Shown here piece after piece: positions 12,274-24,835 of a stretch of DNA of 64,000 nucleotides. The first letter of the stretch is position 1, and every line of letters starts with the position of its first letter. The notes under the pieces were generated by a model. It did not search any database and was not told where the DNA came from. It saw only the letters and a program-made list of their open reading frames with translations. Both the position numbers and the translations under genes were made by a program. Origin of the DNA: Struthio camelus (taxonomy: Eukaryota; Chordata; Aves; Struthioniformes; Struthionidae); assembly GCF_040807025.1 (NCBI RefSeq), contig NC_090944.1, positions 115,204,238-115,268,237 on the forward strand, given 5' to 3'.

Positions 12274-13554
12274 CTGCCATGATAAGTAAAGAGAAACAAG
12301 TAAAGAGAAAAAGTAGATCCTTGATTATATTTGTATTAGCATTTTATATTTACTTTCAGAGCTCTAGGAGCAAATAGTCTGATTCCATAACATATCAAAA
12401 TCAGAACAACATCATAGTGAAGTGGTAGGCCAGCTCATTTGAAATAATGTCTTGAGTGTCAATCACTTCTATGAACAAAGAAAAAGCATTATTATCAGGT
12501 GGATTCATGTTAGCAGGAACAAAAACAAAATAAATAATCATCTCAGAAAAATCATGCAAATATAAAAGAAATGAGAAATTCTGAGGGGAAATATTTGCAG
12601 AACTCACTAATAAGAATTTTTTTCTTTCAAAGGATATGCAAAATACATTTATATCTTCGAAAGGCAGATAAAAAGATACAAAAACATTGATATCAAAGTT
12701 GTCTTTCAGTGCAAGGTACAAGAGGATTAGCAGATGGGAATAGGACTGAATTTAGGAGCTTCTGTTATTTATGTTGTAAAATGAATATTTTGTTGGTTGG
12801 ATTAACGTATGGAAGAGAGCCAGGCAGCTTAGGGCTAGCACAAATGAGGCCCACAGTGTCTTGGTTGAGCTGTATATCCAATATAGACCCTCTAAGGAGT
12901 TTAGCAGGCCAAAAAAAAATCACACAGAACCTCTCTGTCATACATGGCTTCAGCAACTGCTACTCTTCTTATTTTTAAGAGCACTAAAATTCACTAAATG
13001 AATCTTCCCTCCATTTTAAATATCCAGATAACTAATGCAGTGCAACTTTCATGCAAAGCCACGTATGGCATACTACTGTATTGACTGTACCCTGAGTTTT
13101 TACCACTTTGCCTGGAAGTTTCTGGGCTCAAAGTTACTATTTGGATGAAGTGAAAAGTCAGTAAATCAGCTACAAGCTTATATGATTGCTTGAAGTGCAG
13201 CAAGATGTTATTCAGCTAGGAAAAAGCTTTCCTTTCAGAGGAATAGATTTGTGTTGGAATATACTGCTTTTCATATATCATAATGCCTATTTGTGTTCTT
13301 CAGAGAGACCCGTTACTTTACTTCCTATTTTATTCATTGAAGGCTGTTGACTCTATCTAGTTTCATATACTAGATTTCTCTATTGCAATTTTAGTGACTG
13401 CTCACAACATGACTTAAGTTTTTCTTTTTGCTTTTAACCTATATTTCCCAAAGCCCCTTAGATTATCCTTCTTTTATCCGCAGAAGCGGGACAACTTTTG
13501 TACATGAATAATTGTCTCAATTATTTTTCTTTATAGCAAACTGGGTACACCAAC

Positions 13555-13615
13555 CTCAACTGGCTTCTCACAAAAGTGATCCGAATGCGGTCTCACAAGG
13601 GCATCTTCTAAAAAA
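13555..13615 (-). CDS. SPATA7: SPATA7 short exon after the central exon
   Basis: 61-base exon: acceptor ttttaatctttcag, donor gttggt. One base completes the split codon, then 20 codons reading FLEDALVRPHSDHFCEKPVE and ending in phase 0. Similarity to human is weak (compare DDALQHSSP) so the call rests mainly on splice signals and on phase agreement with both neighbours. A second donor four bases further on would break the phase and is disfavoured. Confidence 0.72.
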
Positions 13616-13740
13616 CTGAAAGATTAAAAGCAAAATGAAAACCAATTATTTCAGTTTAAAATTATGTTTTTGAAAGTGAAATCACTACAGTTGATTTGCT
13701 TAACATTCAGCACTGATGTGTAAACAAACTGATTAAGTAC

Positions 13741-14240
13741 CTGTGCAAATCTCTTTTCTTTTCATTGCTGGCATCCACTGATTTCAGTGGTGGTCTGCCA
13801 GGTGAGAAGCTCTTTTTTTTGTGAGGAGGATTATAATATCTATGTTTTACAAGAACAGACTGGTGTGATGTCTTTAAGATTCGAGGGGTAAAATATTGCT
13901 TTTTCTCTGTGAAGCATACTGAATGTTTGTCAAGGAGGTCTCCGGAGTAGGTTTTATTGATAGAGTTTTCAAATGTCTTCTTCCTGCAACTGCTGATATG
14001 CACATGCAGGAGTGATGAAGCAGATAATCTGCCTGTATTAGCTACATGAACATGAGTTTGAGACAAAGCATCCTGAGCAGGATTTTGGATAGTCTTTCTT
14101 GTAGTAAAAGCTGGTGAGAGAGTTCTTGAAGGGAGCTTCTGAAAAGGCACAAAGGGGGGCTGCTCTCTCTTTGTCATGGAGCATTTGTTCCTACCGGACT
14201 GCAAATACAGCTGACTGTTTTCCAACAGTGACCTACTTCC
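13741..14240 (-). CDS. SPATA7: SPATA7 large central exon
   Basis: 500-base exon, the only one that stands out as a long open frame (166 codons plus two bases). Acceptor ctttactttacag, donor gtactt. The first two thirds is Ser/Thr/Lys/Arg-rich and probably disordered, with little recognisable similarity. Near the end it carries SGDLLDKHSVCFTEKKQYFT followed by PRILKT and RYYNP, against human SGDLLDKHSELFSNKQLPFTPRTLKT and RYYTP. This is the most diagnostic block of the gene and the anchor for the identification. It ends with two bases of a split Ser codon completed by the exon at 13555-13615. It is only 125 bases from that exon, so the intron between them is very short. Confidence 0.95.
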
Positions 14241-15027
14241 CTGTAAAGTAAAGAAAAAAAATAACTTACAGCAAAATCATAAAAGTAATTCACTGAAGAG
14301 AGCGTCTCCTAGAAGCTGATTCACTCAGGAGGAAGTTTGAGAACCTGCCTTCAAACTCACTGCCTTAGCAGGAACACTGCAAGTCTCACTGTCTCAAGCA
14401 GTATAAATGACTCCCAGAGCTCTAGGAACTGCAGTAGGTGTAAAGCCACCCTGTTCTTTGTCTAGTTTCTTTTGTCTTCATTCTCTTTACAAGGTTGAGT
14501 TTGCTAATGACAAGTAGTCTTGGGGAATTATAAAAACTCCATTATGTTTGGGAGGGCTCAAGGAGAGAGAACAGAAGATTTTTCCTTTCTTGTACTTTAT
14601 GCATTCTCATTTATGGAACTGATGTCTCAATGGCAACCTTACAAAAGCATCCCAAAAGCACTGGGATGGCACCTTCAATTCTCCTTCTTTGTATATCCCT
14701 GCAAGTATAAGCATAACTCCATCTTAAGCATTTGACTTCAAACAGAGAGGCACTGTTATCCTTATAGTTATAAATAACATAGGTGAAATCCTTGCCTATC
14801 ATTTTGTTGTTTATCTCACTGGGAGCAAGATTTTACAAATCAAAATAATGCAGATGTTTGAGTTGGATCAATGGCATTCAATGGTAATCTAGTGGTAAAC
14901 TCACTACAATTCTCAAAAAATATGAAGTTTTACAATCAATAAATACTCTTTCAAATTAAAGAACGACTGTGAGAATGTTGGTAGAGTAGCTTATACTAAT
15001 CTTATTCCTCTTTCTGAAAAATTTGTG

Positions 15028-15110
15028 TAATCATAGATTTAATGTTGGAAGGGACTCATGGTCACCTTGTCCGACCCCTTGTGTCTCATAGAATAAAGAA
15101 ACCTAATTGA
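15028..15110 (-). mobile_element. CR1 3' end fragment, reversed
   Basis: Plus-strand text aatcatagatttaatgttgg then aagggactcatggtcacctt is the reverse complement of a decayed CR1 3' end (atagaat...ttggaagggacct...). Short copy in the intron between 14240 and 16183; the right edge is uncertain. Confidence 0.7.
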
Positions 15111-16182
15111 GCCCTTCTGTATCCAGTCCAGTAACTGATGCTAATGCATAGCTTCTGTAAAGTAACCTAACCTCATTCAGTTCCTGGTAAACAAAACAAA
15201 AGAAAATGCCCTTAAAAAACTCCCAGAGATCTAAATGTGAAAAAACAAACAAACAACCCCCCTCCCCCTCCACCAAATCCCAAATGATCTGAATATAAAA
15301 AGGTGAGGAAAATTTGCTCCAAGGAGAATCTGGACTATGACAGAATAGAAATATTTTGCAGGTCTTTGTAAACTGAAGTCCACTGGCAGAATTTGGTGAA
15401 GAACAGGCCTACTCACACTAGCATGAGGTCGTGGAGCGTATCTGGTAGAATATATAGAATTAGGATTAATGATTTTAGCGTTTTGTTTTTTCAATAAATA
15501 CAATTATGAAATTTAGAGGATACTGTAAAACAATGTAAAATTATTGCATTGTGTTATTTGAGTGGGAATACTATGAAAATCTTTGGGATTTCGTTCTCTT
15601 GCAAATGTTGTTTAAAGAAATATTCCTAATAAGAATGTCATAAAATACACATCATATACCTCATTGAATTATTTCAGTACATTATCTAATATGAAATCAC
15701 TCAATTTTTGTTTCTAGGGATCCATGTAATGATGTAATTATCCATGTAATGTAATACTAATTAAGTATTAACATATCAGTAATACTATTTCAACTTTAAG
15801 TTCAATCACCATTTGTCAAAGGAGCAAAGAGGTTGCGTGTGGTTTTGTGAGTGTATGTGTACATGCATGCTGTCAGTGGAGAAGCCATGCAGGGATACCA
15901 ACCGTTCGATGAGAGGATAGCTACCATATCTAGCAACAAACATGATTAAGTCCTTGCAATTTAGGTAAAACCTTCAAGCTCAGTGGGTCATTCAGGACAT
16001 ATATGTTGATCTTCATTTGACTAGAACATAAAAAGCCATGCTGAATAGACCTGCACTTACTGCTGTGTTAGAAGCACCCCCCCCACCAGTGCTTCAGACT
16101 ACAGCTAAGAGGAAATGGGTCTCTTTTATGTGACTCCATGCTACCTATGTCACAGGTCCCTCACTTTCAGAACATCACTTAC

Positions 16183-16304
16183 CTTCTGCTGACCTGGAGA
16201 AACACTTCTAGAGTTGAACGGTGAAGCAGAAAGACTATATGCATGATCCTTCTTGTACTTTTCAAGGGCTTGAATTAGTCTATCTCTTTTCTGCTGATCC
16301 TTGT
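16183..16304 (-). CDS. SPATA7: SPATA7 coding exon with basic helical DQQKRDRL segment
   Basis: 122-base exon, acceptor atgtgcag, donor gtaagt. It begins KDQQKRDRLIQALEKYKKDH, matching human ADQQRREKLKKELAQCEKEF: a charged, probably helical stretch. The following serine-rich part (SLSASPFNSRSVSP) is not clearly alignable to human. It leaves in phase 0, which fits the next exon. Confidence 0.88.
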
Positions 16305-19300
16305 CTGCACATGTAAAAATGCAAACACAACCCTTATAAAATTAAACAATGGTCAGGTAGTTATTACTTTTCACTCTTCTTTTGCCCGCTAAAGACTTTG
16401 CAGTCTCCTTCTTTTATTATCAAGTAGCCTACAAAGATGACAATGGTTGGTATGAGCAAGTCCTTCCTGCTCCTCGCAAGTACACATCCTTATCTGAAAT
16501 GAAATTCAGTCCAGGACTACCCTAAGTCATTCACACAGTAAGTAATGAGTCACTGAAGGGTAACAGAACATGGCATTTTGCTCCTGCCCCCTGTCCACTC
16601 TCTTTTCCCTATCCAAAAAGATCAGACGACACAGACAGGAGGACAGGAGCTGACATAGGTCAAAACAGAAGAGAGGCAGAGGTAATGTGCCCTGTGACAA
16701 GGAAATATGCCTTAAAAAAAAAACAAAAACTAGATACCGCAGTAGACAGTTTGCCTCGCGGAAGTTTGTGACAGCTTTTCCAAAGGGCACACCACCTGTT
16801 GACAATTTTCCTGTAAGGTGGCCTCAAAGCTGTGGCCTGGTCATTGAGAAAACACAGATTTCAGTAATAGCTAAAAGAGGGGAAATACAGTCTCCCGGGC
16901 ATATAATCTGGCCTTCCAGGCTTGCATGGACATGAATTTATAGCATCATTCTATTAAGAAAAACATGTTGACAATGCTAATTCCTATTTGGATGACTAGG
17001 AAGCAGGATTATACGACTCACTGGAACAAATAACGAAATGTACTTAGTAGCTTTCATGCAGAGATTAACACCTTCACCTTTTATCTATGTTTGTGCAGTG
17101 CCCAATCAAAGTGCACCCCAATTCTGATTAAAGATTTTGCATTCTGTTGTCATAAAAAAAAATAGACAAAGCAGCTTGTTTTGCGTCTAAGCAGCAGTAC
17201 TGCCAATAAGGAGACCTGGCTTATTTCATGGCTGTGCCAAAGATTTGTTGGGAAGCACTGGGAAAAACACTTCAATGCCTTTCCATTCTTCTGCATGTGG
17301 TGTCTGCTTTGTGTGCAGGTGAGGCAGGACAATTGTCTATCCCAGGCATGGCTGAGCCTTCATCAAGCCTTACCAAGGACAAAAAAAATCAAAGGGTCCA
17401 GGTCAAAGAGCTACAAATTTTGAACAGACTTTGTTTAGTATTTCACTGATATTTTTACTATAAATACATGCTATAAATGTGCCACATGGCATTAAGCCTA
17501 GTCGAACAGCCACCATTCCACTGCATTATAGTTTCATTTTTTGAGAAGTTAGCAAAAACTCCGGGGTCAGAATGCCTCTTAACAACTCTTTCTCCCCTTC
17601 CCTAATAGACAACAGGTTTCGTTCTCAGACTCCCAGGTTTTGTAAGTGTCTCAGCCACACGAAGCAAACTGAGGGGTCCTACAGCACATCCAGGTTTGCT
17701 GTAACGCATCTGCTAAGAGATCTGCCTCTCCACCTTTTAGCATCTCTCTCTCCCGTTTCTCTATTCTCATTACTAGTTTTTCTCATTCGTGTTTTTCCCT
17801 GTGCCCCTTCTCATGACTTCAGGGCTGCTGAATCTCGCTTGCTCCTGACAGCCACCTACGGCCAGCAGTGCTCCATGCTGTTTCCTTTCTACATCTCTCC
17901 CCTCCTACATCTATCTTCCTAAAATTACCTCACCCCGCAGTAACCTGGCACGTTCCCCAGACGCTTGAATGAAGGGGCTAGGAGTGGAAGTCATTCTAGC
18001 TTTTAGCTGATTATTTTTTCCAGCCATATTTTTTCTTTTCACATGTTCTTCTTAAAGTTCTGTGTGAAAGCTGGTTGCTACCATGTCACGTTGAGCTTCT
18101 TGGGCCAGTCTTATGTATTGCTCCTAAACACCTTCCTGTTCTTCCTTTCACCAAATACTTTCTTATAATAACTATCAATGCCCAAGAATGAAAAAGAGAC
18201 TAACATGCAAATTCTGTATATCAAAATATAGCTGTCTTTTTTTTTTCCTTTTGGAAGAGCAAAAATGAGACATCCTTTGCTTTCTGATCCCATGTCCTAG
18301 CTGAAGTGTTTAAGGACAGGCTGTAGTATATGGCTAAGCTCAAAACTGGAAACATTTATTTGGGGGGAGAGGGAGGAGGGGAGTTCACTTCTAGAAGAGG
18401 ATCATGATACAGCATTTTTCCCATAGCCTCTTACAGGATGTGACTGTTTTTATCCCAGCAATAGCGAGTATCTCTTGGCTACTTATTTGCTGCCTCTAGG
18501 AGAATACAATCTCGTGGTATGGCCAGTACAGCAGTTATTTAGGCAAATGTATTCAAGAGCCCTCCTGTTAAGCTCATTTATTTCCTAATTTATCATTCTT
18601 CCTACTGTGGCAGCCATTAATTTGTCAGTGTTATTGCACAATTTCACTGTTACTTCTACTGGTATCTGGTTCTTGTCAATGCAACAAGAAATAAAGAAAA
18701 TAAAAGGGATTTAGTTGAAATCTGGTCCTTTTTAAAACACGGTAAGATTCAGATGCTATAGCTCCCACTCTGTTTTCCTGGCAATTCTTGTCGTTTAATG
18801 AAAAATCTTGTCTCTCCTTTACTGCTGTGTGAAAGGCCTACGTACAAAATAAGCCGACACTAATTTACTCTATGTAGCAGAAACAGTTTAGCTGATAATA
18901 AAGTTCTAGCAGAGCAAAACAAACTAAACCACTTTTTTTAATCTAGTGTTTTTCAGTTCTACTTATCTTAAATTTAAATTGTAAGAAGAGCAGGCAAACA
19001 CTTTAGAGTGATTCCACAGCCGCCTTCTAAAAGAAGGTTATTTTCAGGTCTAAGTTAGAACATTATGGTCCAAGTATGAACATGGGATAATAATGCCAGA
19101 ACTGGCTTTTCCTAAGTTGTTTACCAGCTGTTACAAAACTCAATGATTATTATAGTTAGAAATATTATCCACACCTTGGCTCATGTCTTCATTTTTGGCT
19201 TGCGGTAGGAGTTCTGGTTAACTTCCTACCAAGTGTTATAATAGAGTTGGCTGATGTTTAACTTTTAACGAGTTTTGAGACAAAAGGGAAGGTTCACACG

Positions 19301-20149
19301 ACTGCGGGGAAAAATAATAGCTAAAGTGGTAAATGTATTCTAGGCATGTCAGACCGACATCTGTCCTGAGCATAGTAAATGAATGACTGTTATAAGACTT
19401 GGTTAAGGTAAATAATATAAGCAATGCCAATCAAAAAAGGTTTATGAATAATCATCCTGCTAACTTGATTAAAAAAAAGAGATTTTAGTTGTGGCTGAGT
19501 GAGATAAAGTGTTGACTTAAAAGACTTCTGTAAGCTATTTGGCTTTGCCCTGCATGACATTGGGACTAAGGAATCAGGATGCTACAAGATTAGGTGTGTT
19601 TAAAAAATTCCTAACTGGCAGATGTGACAGTGTAATTAGAAATGAGGACTCCTTGCAAGCCAGGTGCTTCTAACACAAGGATCATTTTTGATATTACATT
19701 ATTAAATTATTTCCTTCAGTTATCAGAAAGAGAACATAAAATTATTTCAATAAAGTTTGAACAATTACAACTGCGGAATTTGTGAATAACAAAGGAATGG
19801 TTTTCTCTAACAAAGTGATTTGTATCACTCAGTGAGGTAGATATAGGGAAGGAGTATGTATTTCAGCATAGATAGCTGAACATCTCAGTTCAGAGAAACC
19901 AGGCTATTATTTATAGGAGGTGAGTCTAATCTGGGAACCAGTGTCATGTTGCTGAAAAACACTTGTATGCTCTGGTAGATAAGCAGCTGCCTGTGACCTC
20001 CCACAGTGCCACTGTAGCCAAAACTAGTATTGTATTGTCTGTAGAGAGTGGAAATCTCAAGTGTAAGTACAGTGAGCCTTTACTGCTGTTTCACTTGACA
20101 GGTGGATGACTACTACTAGAATTGCATGTCCTCCTCTAAAACTCTACTA

Positions 20150-20575
20150 TTTAAAAAGCATTTATAAATTGGGAAAGATGCAGAGAAGATCCATAAGCAT
20201 GATGAAGTCTGGAAAACATGCTTCATAGTGAAAGATGTAAGGAGCTTAATATATTTAGTTCCCCAAAAGGATGACTAAGAAGTTACTTGATTCCTTATAA
20301 GTACCTACAGACAGAACAGAAATTTAACTATACAGTCTGTCGAGCAAAGATTTAACGAGGCTGGACAAATTCACACTAAAAGTAAGGAGTACATTCCTCA
20401 CAGCGAGGTAAATTAGCCTTTGGAATAGTTTAATGAGAAGTGAGATGAAAATAAATGAGACTCGGGTACATTTCTAAAAACCTCCAAAACTCTGTAAAAT
20501 AGGAATGAATGCAGGGAAGACTTAGGGTAAAAATTAGGCTGGATAATCGCAAAAGTATATTTTTACTGTATCTAC
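20150..20575 (+). mobile_element. Ancient CR1-like LINE copy
   Basis: Strongly decayed but still alignable by eye to the CR1 reverse-transcriptase C-terminus and 3' region: aagatgtaaggagcttaat, ttccttataagtacctacag, ggctggacaaattcacacta, then cctttggaatagtttaatg (compare LDKFRL and HWNNL). Its divergence is far higher than that of the 9.35-10.05 kb copy, so it was inserted much earlier. It lies in the large intron between 16304 and 28582. Confidence 0.75.
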
Positions 20576-22869
20576 GAAACTCTGAAACATATGTAAGTTA
20601 TTATGGATCGCCTATCAACTTACTTGAAATTTCATTTTTCTCAGTTTTTACTGCTATTGTTAACTGATAACATCTCTGATTTTGGGGCGGTGCATACAAG
20701 GACAGTTACGCATGGTCACACCTATGGGCCAAATGCTGTAGTCCTGCACTGGCAGTAGTTTGTCTGGTGTAGTGATTGCATAATTTCACATTTCAGAGCA
20801 AACAAGACCATTTCCTTCAGCAGCAAGCAGTGACAAGCTAGGCTGTAATGCTTAGATTTGATTTGAGATGCTCTTTGCCAATGTTAGCTATCATTTCGAA
20901 AAGCTGATGTTGGCATATTAATCTACAGTGCGTAGGTGTTTTTTAAGCCCAAAGCTCTGCTTCAGCACTACTTGCTTTCATCAATATTTAAATGCTGCAA
21001 TACTATAAAGTGAGAGGATAACGATGATTTTATAGGGGAAGAAAAACCTCTAAAATGCCAGATATACTCAGTAAACACTCCTAAGTGACACTGAATGTTG
21101 CTGTTCACCATTTTGTTTTCTAATCCCATACCAAATTCTGCTCATTTTACTAATGCAAGTGCTCACAGGGACATTAGCAGGAATTTTCTCAAGAGGAAGG
21201 CAAGAAGGAAGAAGCCCTCCGTAACGAATCATTCAATCTGCAAATTCTGAACTTGCAGTCTTTGGCTATAAGCCGTGTCTGCTGCAACTGGTTCTGCCTC
21301 ACTAACAAACTCCTGGAAATCAATGGAGCTGGCAGCACTTGACACAATTCCTTCACAGACTGTACCAAATTAAAGGGAGAACACAATCTTTTCTTTCATT
21401 CTAGCACATAATTACCTTATTTGGCATTTGTTTTACTTATGCAGGGAAAGTAGTTCATTTTTCTTAACCTTTCAACCAATATAAATCACACTTACACCAA
21501 ATACAAGGTTCACAACTCTGTCACTGCCACTCCCTCTTAACCTGTAAGTATTTACAACTTCCCACAAAAGCAAATGTGAGCAAACTCTGACACACAGGGC
21601 ACCTCCCATTTTTCCAGCCTGTTTCTCACCTGAAGCATATCTCAGCACATTTCTGATATGAAAAGCCAGATCTCCCTTCCTCATGTACGAGCACAAATTT
21701 ACAAGGGCAATTTACACCGGTGAAAAGGTGGTCCAACAGAAGAATAAATCTAGCATTACTGCTCATGATTTTTCAAGATTTTGATCTCCTAATAGCTCAA
21801 AAATTGGTAAAATTTCTTTTAGCCAAGATACAGATTTTCATCACTTACTTGAAGCCAAACTGGAGTGGGTGAAGGGATGCTTAGTTGTCAATTCTGCTGT
21901 ATGCCAAGGAGCAAGGAATTTATTCCAGAATTTTTACTATTTTGGCAAACAAAATTTCATATAGCTAAGTCACTTGTTAATTGAACTAATTCTATATATC
22001 TTGTGATTAAAAAAAACATTCCTCATAGCTGGTAAGACTGGAAGTAGAAGACTTATTTTTATCTGCAAATTGCTGACAGGAACATTAAAGCTACTAGAGG
22101 GATAAGAGCAGTTCTTTATGGGTTGGCAGGGACTTTATTACCAACATTGTAGCTATGGTGTGCAAGGAGGAATGGAATTCTAGAAGTTGGAGTACCAGAG
22201 AAATGTCAAGATTCCTTCATCCCTGTTTAAACTACACACAGTTTGCTGAAGTATGCTGCTTTCCCTTTTGGTAGCAGAATAAGAATGCAAAGTTAAAATA
22301 GCATCAATGCACAATGGTTATGACAAGACTCCTGTCCTTTGCATATTCCAGGAGCTCCCAATACCTTCTTCCTCCACAGTTATAAATACTTCTTTCAACA
22401 TCATTGACTCTGAAATTGATGGTGTAGTGAGAACATCTACGGAAGATCTGGCAAGGAGTCAGGTGCCTGGCAGAGCACATGACAGCAGCCCCGGAGTGTG
22501 CGCTCTACACACTGACCGAACCGTGTCAAGGCTGGACAAGCATATTGTTTTGTCAACAACGTCTAGCAGCTTCACAGCCAGTAGCTACCCAAGGTTAGCA
22601 CAGCTGAGATAAAGAAATAGTTCTAGTAGATTTAAGGGGCCCTTAGGATACAACAAGTTGAGTCATGCCTGGCTATCTGACCTGTGCATCCAGCAGCCTC
22701 CCATCAGTGACCCCTCTACACGGTTCCCAGGCTCCCTGTGCAGTAAGTCCTTCATTAAATCTATCCTGCTTAATGCCTCATGAACCTTGAGTGTCTCTCT
22801 ACACCGGTATCTGACCATCCCTTTCTCTCCTTATGGTCCTTATGGTCATAGATAGGAAGGATGTTCAGT

Positions 22870-23045
22870 GTGTGTTTAAAGCACTGAAGTAGGACTTAGA
22901 AATCATCATTTAACTGCTAGCTCTATAACAAGCTCCAGTATGATCACAGGTATGTTTATTAATCTCTTGTGTTTCAATTTCCTCTCCATAAAAGAGGATA
23001 ATAACACATGCATACTTCTGTTCTATCTGGTGTATAATTTTAGCC
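22870..23045 (+). mobile_element. MIR-type SINE, old
   Basis: It carries the MIR core in order: a decayed 'ctagctct...' segment, attaatctcttgtgtttcaa, tttcctctccataaaagagg and ataataacacatgcatactt (compare 'cctcagtttcctcatctgtaaaatggggataataatagtacct'). Insertion predates birds as a group. Confidence 0.72.
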
Positions 23046-24775
23046 AGAAATCCCCAAAAGATAGTCTTTAGACTGTGCAGTGGCCACCATAAAGGAACTC
23101 AGACTCCCAAATGGTGTCTCTAGTGCTAGCATAGAATTTGAAGTGGGAGAAGAATAATTTATGAACCAGATAAGTTGATTAATCACTGACAGCTGAATGA
23201 TGCAGTGGAGTCATACATTTGATCAAATCTCATTCCCTTCATTGCAGCTCCCTTTTAATATAGATTCACATTTCTTTTTACAGTCTGCAAAATTTGTTAT
23301 TAAAAACCATCTCACTAACGTTCCATAAACTTGCAATGATAGAAAATTGATGTTTGCATATATAAACACATTAATTTTCACTGATTGCTAACTGATCTGT
23401 TCAATTGCCCAAGGTTAGTGACAACTAAAATTTGTACATCCTATAAAGAAAAAATTATGTTTATATAATTGACTGTATAGATTATTCACACAAACTGTAA
23501 CTTTCCTGAGATAAAATGTTGCAATTTCATATTTTGTTGAACTGTTTGGAGAAACAACTTGTTCTTTTTTACATGTGTTATTGTCTCAAAAGTCACACAG
23601 AAACTAAGTTTTAAACTGTTTAAAAACCCAAATGGAAATTATTATTTTGACTAATGTCTGTCTCATGCAGAAAATTAGAAAGAGAAAAACACAGTTTATA
23701 AAAAGAACACTGTGTGCCATATCTACAAACTAAAGTGCTCTGTTGGGAGATGGAAAAATAAGACATCTTCAAGAACTCTAACATTCCTTTTTCCAATTAC
23801 TAAAGCACGTATGTGTATCTGCACACACTTATATGTATGTTTGGGTTTCATATTTATAAAAATGAGTCAGAGCAGGACAGTGCGAAGGAGAAACAGTGTG
23901 CCTTATCTAGCTGCATTTACTTACATATAATATTGTTCATAATTCCTTTTGGGTAAAATGCATACACTGTACTCCTAGAAGGGCAAGGGGACGGTGTAGA
24001 ACACGCAATGGTGTGAGGAGCTCATCTTCAAGTTATAAGTAGTGGACCTTGGCTTGGCAATTAAATGCTAGCTCAACAGAGAGGAGAGGGAATAGCTTTG
24101 TCCTAATACCAAGGACTTGGCGACCCAAGAGTGCGCCCAGAAAGCCAGATTTACTCCAGATTTTCTTCCGTCAGGAGATTCTTTAAATTGTGCAGAGTGA
24201 GCCTGAAGCAGCTGACCACTTCATACCAAGGCTTCTCACCACCGACAGCGCTGGTGAGCTTATTTTCCTGGATTGCCATCCAATATGGCTGATGGAAGCA
24301 CAGCAGATACTGCAAAATGGACAGAAACCATATATCAGAGCAGGCCTTGGTGGAGCTGCTCTCGTTCCTGTCCTGGAATGAAAGAGTCGGAAGAGAATTA
24401 GGGTAGGGTGCCCCAGACAGCCACACTTCCTGGGACAGGTAGACTGAGTCTGTGATGGAACCAAAGAGCTGAGCTTCAGTAAGGGATTTTTAGAGACTGC
24501 TGGACTAATCAGCTAACAATCCGGGTGGCTCATTGTCCTGCATGAACACTGGGTTTACCTTTATGGGTTCCCCAGTTTAGGACTGGTTTTGATCAATCTT
24601 TCAAAAAGTGTTAAGTTTTTCTGTTAAGTTTTTCCTAGTTTCCAGCCAGCTCATGTGGGACAGCTTCATGTGCAGGTCAGCCAAGGTTTCTGCTCTTCTT
24701 ACTGAGCTGATCAGCCTCAGGAGATCTGACTCAAACTTGAGATCTGGGGATTTTAGGTTTTGGGACAGAGCAGTA

Positions 24776-24835
24776 TAGTATCATAGAAACATTGGTTGGA
24801 AGAGAATTCTGGAGTTTATAAACCATGGGAACTCT
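24776..24835 (-). mobile_element. CR1 3' end fragment, reversed
   Basis: The plus strand reads tatcatagaaacattggttg and then gaagagaattctggag, matching a reversed CR1 3' end. Very short remnant within the 16304-28582 intron. Confidence 0.6.

Noticed and set aside
12398..12467. Minus-strand segment reading VIDTQDIISNELAYHFTMML, at first taken for the SPATA7 FIEDVTDEIL exon
   Set aside because: A much better match with correct phase and consensus splice sites exists at 11483-11554; this segment has no good donor.
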